Assembly: GCF_018129005.1 (NCBI RefSeq)
Contig: NZ_JAAEDL010000001.1
Span: 62,001-126,000 of the forward strand
Source: Neoroseomonas eburnea
GTDB lineage: Bacteria; Pseudomonadota; Alphaproteobacteria; Acetobacterales; Acetobacteraceae
DNA length: 64,000 nt
Direction of reading: 5' to 3'
Shown here: positions 41,900 to 49,990 of the stretch, piece by piece
Layout of the letters: every line of letters starts with the position of its first letter
Numbering within the stretch: the first letter of the stretch is position 1
The notes under the pieces: model-generated
Database searches by the model: none
Seen by the model: only the letters and a program-made list of their open reading frames with translations
Told to the model about the DNA's origin: nothing
Translations under genes and position numbers: made by a program

Positions 41900-43111
41900 C
41901 TACACGAACCCCTGCATCATCGTCCGCACCCGCGGGTAGATCTCCTGCTGCCAGCGCCGTCCGGCGAAGACGCCGTAATGCCCGACGCCGGTCTGCAGAT
42001 GGTGGCTGCGCATCGAGGTCGGCACGCCGCTGCACAGGTCGAGCGCCGCCATGGTCTGGCCGATGGCGCAGATGTCGTCCTTCTCGCCTTCCACCGTCAT
42101 CAGCCCCATGCGCCGGATCGCCGCCGGCCGCACCGGCCGGCCGCGCCAGGTCAGGCGGCCTTCCGGCAGGTCGTGCTCCTGGAACACGCGCGAGATGGTT
42201 TCGAGATAGAAGTCCGCCGGCAGGTCCATCACCGCGAAATACTCCTCGTAGAAGCGCTGGTGCGCCTCGACCGCCTCCAGGTTGCCCTCGGCGATGTTGC
42301 GGTAATGCGTCTCATGCGCCGTGATGTGCCGCCCGATGTTCATCGTCATGAAGGCGGTGAGCTGGGTGATGCCGGCATAGACCCGCCGCCCGGCGCCGCG
42401 GCTGCCGAAGGGCACGGTCGAGATCATGTGCCGCTCGAACCACGGCAGCGTCTTCGACTTGGCCAGGCGGTTCACCCGCGTCGGGTTCAGCCGCGTGTCG
42501 ATCGGCCCGGCCATCAGCACCATGCTGCGCGGGCGGCAGGGATCGCGGTCCTCGTGCATCAGCGCCGCTGCGGCGAGCGCGGGCACCGAGGGCTGGCAGA
42601 CCGCCAGCAGGTGCACGCCGTCCCCCATGGCGCGCAGGAAGGTCATCACGTGCTCCACGAAGCCGTCGAGGCCGAAGCCGCCGGCCGAGAGCGGCACGTC
42701 GCGGGCGTTGTGCCAGTCCGTCACGTGCAGGTCGAAATCGGGCAGCAGCGTCTCCGCGGTGTCGCGCAGCAGGGTGGCGAAATGCCCCGACATCGGGGCG
42801 ACCAGCAGCAGCGGCGGCTGGCGTCCCGGCATGTCCTTGGCGAAGCGCAGCAGCGTGCCGAAGGGGGTGGAGTGCACCGCCTCCTCTCGCACCGCGACCT
42901 CCCGGTTGCCGACCCGCGTGGTGCGGAAGCCGAAATCGGGCCGGCGGTGGGTGGTGGTGAGGCCGGACATCAGTTCCCAGGCGGCGATGGCGCGGCGCAG
43001 CGCGGGCGCGCCATCGCCGCCGGCGCCCCGGAACATGCCGGCGAGGATCGCGGCCTGGCGCCGCAGGGGCGTCATCGCAAGGCGCTGGGTCTCATAGATC
43101 GTGTAGATCAT
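41900..43111 (-). CDS. phaZ: Intracellular polyhydroxyalkanoate depolymerase
   Basis: 403 residues from the ATG at 43109-43111. N-terminal IYTIYETQR is typical. The nucleophile elbow is AVCQPSVP, with Cys as in intracellular PHB depolymerases; the acid and base lie in TVEGEKDDICAIGQT and the C-terminal GVGHYGVFAGRRW. It mobilises stored PHB to 3-hydroxybutyrate. It converges with the malonyl-CoA decarboxylase gene (16-base gap). With the DUF3141, CoA-transferase and patatin genes it shows a PHA-storing lifestyle. Confidence 0.92.
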   Translation of the reverse strand: MIYTIYETQRLAMTPLRRQAAILAGMFRGAGGDGAPALRRAIAAWELMSGLTTTHRRPDFGFRTTRVGNREVAVREEAVHSTPFGTLLRFAKDMPGRQPPLLLVAPMSGHFATLLRDTAETLLPDFDLHVTDWHNARDVPLSAGGFGLDGFVEHVMTFLRAMGDGVHLLAVCQPSVPALAAAALMHEDRDPCRPRSMVLMAGPIDTRLNPTRVNRLAKSKTLPWFERHMISTVPFGSRGAGRRVYAGITQLTAFMTMNIGRHITAHETHYRNIAEGNLEAVEAHQRFYEEYFAVMDLPADFYLETISRVFQEHDLPEGRLTWRGRPVRPAAIRRMGLMTVEGEKDDICAIGQTMAALDLCSGVPTSMRSHHLQTGVGHYGVFAGRRWQQEIYPRVRTMMQGFV

Positions 43112-43218
43112 CCGCCCCCGCCGGCGCGCATCTCGCAGGCTTCCGCCCGACCTGCCGCCGATGCTAATGCTGCACCGCAACGTCGCGGAACGGCAACACT
43201 CCGCGCATGGAGAGCGGC

Positions 43219-43878
43219 ATGGCGGAAGCGACCCTCCTGATCACGAGCCGCAACTACTCCTCCTGGTCGCTGCGCGGGTTCCTGCTCTGCCGCCTGTCCG
43301 GCCTGCCCTTCGCGACCGAGACGATCTCCCCCGACGACCCGGTGGCGCGGGAGGAGCTGCTGCTGCGCTCCTCCTCGATCCGCTACCCGTGCCTGGTGCA
43401 TGACGGGGTGCGCGTCTGGGACGTGCTGGCGATCGCCGAATACCTCAACGAGATCCTGCCCGCGGCCGGCATGCTGCCGGAGCAACGCCACGCCCGCGCG
43501 CTCTGCCGCGCCATCTCGGGGGAGATGCATTCGGGCTTCGCGGCGCTGCGCTCCTCGCTGCCGATGAACCTCAAGGTACGTCGCGCGGGCTTCCCGATCT
43601 GGTCCGCCCCGCGCGCCGACATCGCGGCGATCGAGGCGATCTGGCGGGACTGCCTCGACCGCCATGGCGGGCCCTGGCTGTTCGGCGCGCGGCCGTCGAT
43701 CGCCGACGCGATGTATGCGCCGGTGGCGACCCGCTTCCGCACCTACGACGTCCGGCTGGCCGAGGCGCCGGAGGCCTACGCCCGCCACGTGCTGGCCTGG
43801 CCGGACCTGGTGGAATGGGCCGAGGCCGCGCGCCGCGAGCCGGAGGAGGAGATCGCGGAGCTCGAGATCGACTTCTGA
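43219..43878 (+). CDS. Glutathione S-transferase family protein
   Basis: 219 residues from the second ATG, which has GGAGAG just upstream; an ATG at 43207 is also in frame. Thioredoxin-like N-terminus with the SRNYSSWSLRG active loop (Ser), SSIRYPCLVHDG and VWDVLAIAEYL for glutathione binding, then a helical C-terminus with WLFGARPSIADAMYAP. Substrate unknown. Confidence 0.9.
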   Translation: MAEATLLITSRNYSSWSLRGFLLCRLSGLPFATETISPDDPVAREELLLRSSSIRYPCLVHDGVRVWDVLAIAEYLNEILPAAGMLPEQRHARALCRAISGEMHSGFAALRSSLPMNLKVRRAGFPIWSAPRADIAAIEAIWRDCLDRHGGPWLFGARPSIADAMYAPVATRFRTYDVRLAEAPEAYARHVLAWPDLVEWAEAARREPEEEIAELEIDF

Positions 43879-43892
43879 GCGCGCCATGGGGC

Positions 43893-43925
43893 ACGGCCGG
43901 GGCGGGCGCCACCCGCGCCGGCCGT
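43893..43925. terminator. Hairpin between convergent GST and cupin genes
   Basis: Perfect 8-bp arms (43893-43900 with 43918-43925) around a 17-base loop in the 57-base gap between two converging stop codons. Confidence 0.5.
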
Positions 43926-43935
43926 CCATCCCGCC

Positions 43936-44379
43936 TCAGCCCGGCACCGTCCCGGGCGGCCAGGGCGCCGGCTGCGGCACCGCGCAGGGGCCTTCCGCGT
44001 CCTGGGTGCCGAAATCCGCCGGGCCCACCACCTCCAGGTACTCCATGTCGGGCGAGTAGTCGTAGAGGAAGTGGACGATCCCGGGCCGCTGGTGGATGCA
44101 GTCGCCGGCTTCGACCAGCGTCTCCTTGTCCTCGTACATGAACTTCGCCCAGCCCTTGAGCATGAGCACGATGTGAAACTCCGCCTGGTGCGTGTGCCAG
44201 CCGGTGCCGTGTTCCGGCGCCTCGTTGGCGCGGACCAGGTGCGCGATCACCCGCCCGCCCGTCGCCGCCGCGATGCCGAGGTCGCGATAGGCGAAGAAGG
44301 ACCGGAGCCCGTCGAGCCGCCACGGCGTGTCGCCGGGCTTGTTGTGGGAGAAGAGATTCACGATCGGTGAGTCGAGCAT
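43936..44379 (-). CDS. Cupin-domain protein
   Basis: 147 residues from the ATG at 44377-44379, which has GGAGG eight bases upstream; the earlier ATG at 44397 lies before that site. One cupin barrel with GTGWHTHQAEFHIVLMLKG as motif 1 (two His and a Glu for metal) and IHQRPGIVHFLYDY as motif 2. Such proteins are dioxygenases, isomerases or binding proteins; no specific reaction can be named. Confidence 0.85.
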   Translation of the reverse strand: MLDSPIVNLFSHNKPGDTPWRLDGLRSFFAYRDLGIAAATGGRVIAHLVRANEAPEHGTGWHTHQAEFHIVLMLKGWAKFMYEDKETLVEAGDCIHQRPGIVHFLYDYSPDMEYLEVVGPADFGTQDAEGPCAVPQPAPWPPGTVPG

Positions 44380-44665
44380 GGCGCAAACCTCCAGCATGCG
44401 TCCGGCCTTTCGGGGTCGGGCGCGGGTGAGCCGGTTGCTGGCCTTCCTCGTCGCTCTCTTGGAGGAATCTCGCCCCGTTGGCGGGCCCGAGGCAAGGAAA
44501 TTGCTGCACCGCAAGGAAATACCCTGGCGGGCGCCGGCGCGGCGCGGACGATGGCCGAAAACCTTCGCCTCGCCGGCCGGGGCCACCGTCCCGTAACCCT
44601 GCGCACGGCGCGCCGAACGCCGTCGCGGCAGTCTCGCCGGTGACGAGAGCCCCCGCGAGGACGCC

Positions 44666-44797
44666 ATGTCGACCGCCCTGATCCTGTTCTTCGGCGCGCC
44701 GCTGCTGCTGCTGGCCCTGGCCACGCGCCGGCCGGCCGCGGTGGCGCGCCTTGCCCGGGGCAGGGATCGCGCCGCCCGCCCGCCGCGTCGGGGCTGA
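44666..44797 (+). CDS. Possible 43-residue single-helix membrane protein
   Basis: ATG preceded by CGAGG at 44656-44660 and followed by 43 codons to a TGA. The product has a hydrophobic N-terminal half (TALILFFGAPLLLLALA) and an Arg-rich tail, consistent with a single inner-membrane helix. It lies 118 bases before the AceE-like gene. Short frames are easy to find in GC-rich DNA, so this remains a candidate. Confidence 0.35.
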   Translation: MSTALILFFGAPLLLLALATRRPAAVARLARGRDRAARPPRRG

Positions 44798-44914
44798 GAA
44801 GCCGTTCGGGAGTGCCGTCGCCGGCGTGCAGCCCTGCCGGGCCGCCCCGCGGCCTTCTCCGGGCGGGGCCGAAGCCCCATAGTCTCGGATGCTGCGAAGC
44901 GGGGAGTCCGGTCC

Positions 44915-47296
44915 ATGACGGTGCAGGACAAGGCAAGGCGGCTCGACACGCCGGACGCGGCGCGCCGGCTGGAGCTGCTGCACGCGCTGGAGCGCAAGCT
45001 GCTCTGGCTGTCGGCCTGGATGATCCATCACGCCAACCACATCCGGCCCAACCGGGACGGGCTGAAGGTGGGCGGGCACCAGGCCTCCTGCGCCTCGGCG
45101 GTCTCGATCCTGGCGGCGCTCTATTTCGGCATCCTGCGGCCGGCCGACCGGGTGGCGGTGAAACCGCATGCGGGGCCGGTGTTCCACGCCATCAACTACC
45201 TGCTCGGCCGCCAGCAGCGGGAGAAGCTCGAAACGCTGCGCCGCTTCGGCGGCATCCAGCCCTATCCGTCCCGGACCAAGGACGGGCCCGAGGTGGATTT
45301 CTCGACCGGCTCGGTCGGGCTCGGCGTCGCGCTCGCCTCCTTCGGCTCGCTGGTGCAGGACTATGTCCGGCTGCACAATCTCGCTCCCGAGGGCCTGCCC
45401 GCCGGCCGCCACATCGCCGTGGTGGGCGATGCCGAGCTCGATGAGGGCAACATCTACGAAGCCCTGCTCGAAGGCTGGAAGCACGACATCCGCAATGTCT
45501 GGTGGGTGGTGGACTACAACCGCCAGTCGCTCGATTCCGTGGTGCCGGACCGGCTGTTCGGCCGCATCGAGGGGCTGTTCCGCGACATGGGGTGGAACGT
45601 CGTCACCCTGAAATACGGGCGCAGGCTGGAAGCCGCCTTCGCCCGGCCGGGCGGCGAGGCGCTGCGCCGCTGGATCGACGACTGCCCGAACTCCCTCTAC
45701 GCCGCGCTGACCTTCCAGGGGGGTGCTGCCTGGCGGCAGGCGCTGCTGGCCGATCTCGGCCGCGCCGAGGGCATCCGCGCCATCATCGACCCGCTGACCG
45801 ACGACGAGCTGGCCGCGCTGATGACCAATCTCGGCGGGCACGACATCGAGACGCTGATCGAGGCCTTCCGCGCCCAGGATGCCGAGGGCGACCAGCCCAC
45901 CTGCTTCATCGCCTACACCATCAAGGGCATGGGCCTGCCCTTTGCCGGCCACAAGGACAACCACGCCGGCCTGATGACGAAGGAGCAGATGGAAGGCTTC
46001 CGGGCGGCGATGAATATCCGCCCGGGGCATGAATGGGATCCCTTCGAGGGCCTCGGCATCGCCGAGGAGGAGCTGCGCGGCTTCCTCGCCGCCACGCCCT
46101 TCGCGCAGAAGCTGACGCCGGGCGGGCGGAGCCTGGTCTCGCCCGTCATCCACGTGCCCGCGGCCTTCGCCGCGCCGCGCGTGGGGGAGGGGCGCAAGCT
46201 CTCCACCCAGGCCGCCTTCGGCGACATCCTCGCCGAGATCGGGCGCGGGCAGGGCGAGTTCGCCGATCTCGCGAAGCGCATCGTCACCACCAGCCCGGAC
46301 GTGACGGTCAGCACCAATCTCGGCCCCTGGGTGAACCGCCGCGGCATCTTCGACCGTCACAAGAAGAACGATGTCTTCCGTGACGCGAAGCTCGCCTCCG
46401 CCCAGCGCTGGGGCATGTCGCCGGAGGGCCAGCACGTCGAGCTCGGCATCGCCGAGCAGAACCTGTTCCTGCTGCTGGCGGGCCTCGGCCTGGCGGATCG
46501 CCTGTACGGCGCGCGGCTGCTGCCGATCGGCACGGTCTACGACCCCTTCGTCAACCGCGGCCTCGATGCGCTGATCTACGCCTGCTACCAGGATGCGCGG
46601 TTCCTCCTGGTGTCCACGCCCTCCGGCCTGACGCTGGCGCCGGAAGGCGGGCAGCACCAGTCGGTCAACACGCCGCTGATCGGCATGGCGGCGGATCGGC
46701 TGGCGAGCTTCGAGCCGGCCCATGCGGACGAACTCGCGATCCTCCTGCGCCACGCCTTCGACCACATGCAGAAGCCCGATGGCTCCGCCGTGTGGCTGCG
46801 CCTGTCCACGCGGGGGCTGGAGCAGCCGCAGCGCGTGCTTGACCCGGCCGCGGTGATCGCGGGGGCGCATTGGGCGATGCCGCCGGCACCGGGGGCACGC
46901 ATCGCCATCGCCTATCAGGGCGCGATCGCACCCGAGGCGCTGGCCGCCTTCGAGGAGCTGCGCAGCGAGGAGCCCGGAGCCGGGCTGCTGGCAATCACCA
47001 GCCCCGACCGGCTGCATGCCGATTGGCTGGCGGCGCGGCGCGGCGTGCGCCGCGGGGCGCGCGGCGTCTCGCATGTCGAGACCCTGCTGGCGCCCCTGGC
47101 GCCCGATGCCGCGCTGGTGACGGTGCTGGACGGCCACCCGGCGGCGCATGCCTGGATGGGCGCGGTGCGCGGGCAGCGCGTGGTGCCGCTCGGCGTGGAC
47201 CGCTTCGGCCAAGCGGGGGACATCCCCGACCTCTACCGGGACTACGGGCTGGACGCGGACGCGATCCTGGATGCCTGCGCGGAGGCGCTGCTCTAG
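44915..47296 (+). CDS. AceE-like thiamine-diphosphate E1 enzyme (transketolase superfamily)
   Basis: 793 residues. Thiamine-diphosphate motif VVGDAELDEGNIYEALLEGW...VVDYN is present, with HAGPVFHAINYLL, DFSTGSVGLG at the N-terminus, IKGMGLPFAGHKDNH mid-protein and the pyrimidine-domain GIAEQNLFLLLAGLG. The order follows homodimeric pyruvate dehydrogenase E1 (AceE, about 890 residues) and MdeB, but it is about 95 residues shorter. No E2 or E3 gene is beside it, so it may act alone or with subunits encoded elsewhere. Substrate uncertain. Confidence 0.85.
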   Translation: MTVQDKARRLDTPDAARRLELLHALERKLLWLSAWMIHHANHIRPNRDGLKVGGHQASCASAVSILAALYFGILRPADRVAVKPHAGPVFHAINYLLGRQQREKLETLRRFGGIQPYPSRTKDGPEVDFSTGSVGLGVALASFGSLVQDYVRLHNLAPEGLPAGRHIAVVGDAELDEGNIYEALLEGWKHDIRNVWWVVDYNRQSLDSVVPDRLFGRIEGLFRDMGWNVVTLKYGRRLEAAFARPGGEALRRWIDDCPNSLYAALTFQGGAAWRQALLADLGRAEGIRAIIDPLTDDELAALMTNLGGHDIETLIEAFRAQDAEGDQPTCFIAYTIKGMGLPFAGHKDNHAGLMTKEQMEGFRAAMNIRPGHEWDPFEGLGIAEEELRGFLAATPFAQKLTPGGRSLVSPVIHVPAAFAAPRVGEGRKLSTQAAFGDILAEIGRGQGEFADLAKRIVTTSPDVTVSTNLGPWVNRRGIFDRHKKNDVFRDAKLASAQRWGMSPEGQHVELGIAEQNLFLLLAGLGLADRLYGARLLPIGTVYDPFVNRGLDALIYACYQDARFLLVSTPSGLTLAPEGGQHQSVNTPLIGMAADRLASFEPAHADELAILLRHAFDHMQKPDGSAVWLRLSTRGLEQPQRVLDPAAVIAGAHWAMPPAPGARIAIAYQGAIAPEALAAFEELRSEEPGAGLLAITSPDRLHADWLAARRGVRRGARGVSHVETLLAPLAPDAALVTVLDGHPAAHAWMGAVRGQRVVPLGVDRFGQAGDIPDLYRDYGLDADAILDACAEALL

Positions 47297-47401
47297 AGCA
47301 GATCCCGATCGGGTGGAATCAGCTGGTCGGGTAAAGATGCTCGCGAAAACAAAGGGCTGGAGCGGTTGCCGTGAGCCAAGGCGAACGGAAACCGCTCCAG
47401 C
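47296..47401 (+). repeat. Palindromic alphaproteobacterial intergenic repeat
   Basis: Begins at the stop of the E1 gene with GAGCAGATCCCGATCGG and contains GTGGAATCA. It ends in a perfect 12-bp stem (47356-47367 with 47390-47401) around a 22-base loop. The first half also folds on itself (CCCGATC against GGTCGGG). From memory, closely similar GAGCAGATCCCGATC...GAGCGGTT elements are scattered in spacers of many alphaproteobacteria. Here it occupies almost the whole spacer. Confidence 0.65.
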
Positions 47402-47434
47402 GCCGGCAGCGCGTCCCCCGCTCCTGTGGCCCGC

Positions 47435-48385
47435 ATGCCACCCAGGGCCGAATTGGCGCGTGGGTGCTTTTCCCACGTCGTGGCGGCGCTATATGGATCA
47501 GGTCGCTACGCCACCCAGGATCGTCCAATTCCTCCTGCACCCCCGGACCGCGCCCAGCCATTGCCGCCGGACCGCCTCCTGGCGGCGCTGGCACGGCTGC
47601 TGCGCCCGCTGGTGCAGTTGCAGATCCGCAGCGGCGTCACCTTCCCGGTCTTCGCCGACCTTCTGCGTGCCCTCTATGTCGAGGTCGCGCGGGACGACCT
47701 GCTGACCGACCCGCGCAGCCGCACCGACAGCCGGATCAGCCTGATGACCGGCATCCACCGCAAGGAACTCCGCCGGCAGCGCAGCCCGGGGGCGGAGCAG
47801 GAGCCGCCGGTGGTGACGCTGAACAGCCAGCTCCTCGCGCTCTGGCTCGGCTCGCCCGACTACACCGATGCCGCCGGCAGGCCCCTGGCGCTGCCGCGCA
47901 GCGGGCCCGCGCCCTCCTTCGACAGCCTGGTCGCCGCCGTGACGCGTGACCTTCGCCCGCGCGCCGTGCTCGACGACTGGATCGCCCAGGGCATGGTGAC
48001 ATCGGACGCCGAGGGCCGGGTGGTACTCAAGGCCGAGGCCTACCTCCCGCGCGAGGGCAGCGAGGCGCAGCTCTTCTACTTCGCGCGCAACCTGCACGAC
48101 CATGTCGCGGCGGCGGCGGCCAATGTGGCGGCCGCCGGCCCGCCGCCCTTCCTCGACCGGAGCGTGCACTACGACCGGCTCGGTCCCGAGGCCGCCGCCG
48201 CGCTCGAGGCCCTGGCGCGGGAGGCCGCGCAGCGGCTGCTGGTCGAGGTCAACCGCCAGGCGCTGGCGATCGCCGAGGAGGACGAGAAGGCGGCCGCCGT
48301 CGACCCCGCCCGACCGACGCGCCGGGTCAATCTCGGCGTCTATCTCTACGCCGAGGACGATGCGCCCGATGCGCCGAAGGCCTAG
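47435..48385 (+). CDS. DUF6502 family protein
   Basis: 316 residues from the ATG at 47435; a GTG at 47426 or 47480 is also possible because no clear ribosome site is seen. Recognisable core: LLRPLVQLQIRSGVTFPVFADLLRALYVEVA and TDSRISLMTGIHRKELRR, a winged-helix-like region, then a long C-terminal half ending in NLGVYLYAED. Function unknown, possibly regulatory. It overlaps the next gene, a DUF5666 lipoprotein, by 26 bases, a pairing I recall from other proteobacteria. Confidence 0.8.
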   Translation: MPPRAELARGCFSHVVAALYGSGRYATQDRPIPPAPPDRAQPLPPDRLLAALARLLRPLVQLQIRSGVTFPVFADLLRALYVEVARDDLLTDPRSRTDSRISLMTGIHRKELRRQRSPGAEQEPPVVTLNSQLLALWLGSPDYTDAAGRPLALPRSGPAPSFDSLVAAVTRDLRPRAVLDDWIAQGMVTSDAEGRVVLKAEAYLPREGSEAQLFYFARNLHDHVAAAAANVAAAGPPPFLDRSVHYDRLGPEAAAALEALAREAAQRLLVEVNRQALAIAEEDEKAAAVDPARPTRRVNLGVYLYAEDDAPDAPKA

Positions 48386-49643
48386 CGGCGCGGCCCTCGC
48401 CGGCCTGCTGTTGCTGGCCGGCTGCACATTCGCCGAATCTCCGGCATCGCCGTCCGGAACGACGCCGCCCGGGCTGTGCCGCCTTGGCCCGGATGAAGGC
48501 CCGCCACTCGCCGATCGCGGCATCGGCGGCACCGGCGCGCCGAGCGCGATCGCCGACCGCGGTATCGGCGGGACCGGCGCACCGATGCCGGCCGCGGCGC
48601 GCGTGCAGGTCGCGGAGCGCGGGATCGGCGGCACGGGCATCATCGCCATCATCACCGGCTTCGCCAGCATCTGCCTCGGCGGCATGGAGGTGGCGCTGGA
48701 TGACGCCGTCCCTGTCACGCTGAACGGCCAGGCTGTCGCCGCCTCCTCCCTGCGTGCCGGCCACCTCGCGATCGTCGAGGCCGTGGGCGGCGAAGCGGGG
48801 CTCATGGCCCGCAGCGTGCAGGTCCGCCAGGAGGTCTCCGGCCCGGTGGAGTCGGTCAGCACCAGCGGCCGGCTCCGCGTGGCCGGGCAGGCCGTCCAGA
48901 TCTCCTCCGGGACTTTCGGTGCGCGCAACCCGCAGGTCGGCCAATGGGTCGCGGTGAGCGGCCTGCGCGGCCCCGATGGGGCGGTGCAGGCAACGCGCAT
49001 CGACCTCCGCGCCGCCGGCGAGGTGCTGGTGCGGGGCCGCGCGACGCAGGCGGGCGGCAGGCTGCAGATCGGCGGGCTCGAAGTGCGGCATGCGCCGGCC
49101 ATGGGTTCGGACGGCTTCGTCACGGCCACCGGCCGCTACCGGGCTGGCGTGCTGGAGGCCACGCAGGTCGAGCCGGACCGGCTGCCGACCGACCCCGCCG
49201 CTGCCTTCCCGGAGGCGACAAGGCGCATTCTCGTCGAATCCTACGTGATGGCGGGGGAGGAGGGGCTGCGGCTCGGCTCGGGGGCCGTGCTGCCGGCGCC
49301 CGCGGGGCTGGGCGGACCGGCGCCGCGGCGCGCGCTCGTGGAATTCGAGCGCCAGTCCGGCAGCGGCCTGCTCGCGACCCATCTGCGGATGGAAGGACCC
49401 GGCCCGATCGGCGACCCGCCGCCGGAGGCCGGGCGCACCGCAGCCTCGGCGGGGGGCCTCCAGCCGGCGCCCGTGCCGGGCCGCCCGCACGGCAATGTCG
49501 GGAGCATTCCGCGGCGGGACTCGCCCGCCGGGCGGGGACAGGCGCCGGTTCGGGGCGGTGCGCGGCAGTTGCGTCCTGCCGATGCCGCCGGCGGCCCGCC
49601 CGGCCCGCCGCGCATGCCGGGTCGCGCGGCGCCCCCGCGCTGA
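48360..49643 (+). CDS. DUF5666 lipoprotein with three RGIGGTG repeats
   Basis: 427 residues from the ATG at 48360 (a second in-frame ATG lies at 48369). A lipoprotein signal ends in LLLLAGC. Next come three copies of (A)DRGIGGTG, spaced 15 and 22 residues apart, then beta-rich OB-like DUF5666 domains (SGPVESVSTSGRLRVAGQ, EVLVRGRATQAGG). The tail after 370 is Pro/Gly/Arg-rich. Function unknown; the location should be the periplasmic face of a membrane. Overlap with the DUF6502 gene implies joint expression. Confidence 0.82.
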   Translation: MRPMRRRPSGAALAGLLLLAGCTFAESPASPSGTTPPGLCRLGPDEGPPLADRGIGGTGAPSAIADRGIGGTGAPMPAAARVQVAERGIGGTGIIAIITGFASICLGGMEVALDDAVPVTLNGQAVAASSLRAGHLAIVEAVGGEAGLMARSVQVRQEVSGPVESVSTSGRLRVAGQAVQISSGTFGARNPQVGQWVAVSGLRGPDGAVQATRIDLRAAGEVLVRGRATQAGGRLQIGGLEVRHAPAMGSDGFVTATGRYRAGVLEATQVEPDRLPTDPAAAFPEATRRILVESYVMAGEEGLRLGSGAVLPAPAGLGGPAPRRALVEFERQSGSGLLATHLRMEGPGPIGDPPPEAGRTAASAGGLQPAPVPGRPHGNVGSIPRRDSPAGRGQAPVRGGARQLRPADAAGGPPGPPRMPGRAAPPR

Positions 49644-49990
49644 GGGACGGCTCGGGACTGCCGGCGCCGACCCGCCGGCCGACCCGGCCGCTCCACGACG
49701 GTTTCGCGGATACCTGGGGGATTGAGCCTGTGGGTCGGTGCCGGCGGCCGAGCCGGGCCGTCTCGGACGGGCGTTGCGCGCATCGGCCGGGAAAGCCGCG
49801 AACCCCGTACTGCCATTCTGTCCCGGCGCGTACCCGGAAAGGCGCGCCCACCCTCGCTTCCGTTCGCCTGCCGTTCATGGCGGCCCGGGGCGCAATGCAA
49901 CGAATTGTCATTGCCGCTCTTGGCTCATTGATGTGGGAAAAATTCCCACATATGTCTGGCGCGCCTTCACGGAGAGATCGAGGCCCTTCG
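49644..49990. promoter_or_regulatory. Spacer upstream of the RgpF-like gene with a perfect palindrome
   Basis: 347 bases without a gene. At 49931-49951 lies a 9-bp perfect inverted repeat, ATGTGGGAA-AAA-TTCCCACAT, AT-rich unlike its surroundings and 40 bases before the next start. A possible -35 TTGTCA is at about 49909. The palindrome looks like a regulator's operator; the regulator is unknown. The remainder is GC-rich and featureless. Confidence 0.5.

Noticed and set aside
43108..47476. Minus-strand frames covering the E1 gene and the GST
   Set aside because: They are shadows of strongly supported plus-strand genes.
49644..49990. Small open frames in the spacer before the RgpF-like gene
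   Set aside because: Several overlap on both strands with no ribosome site and no conserved motif.
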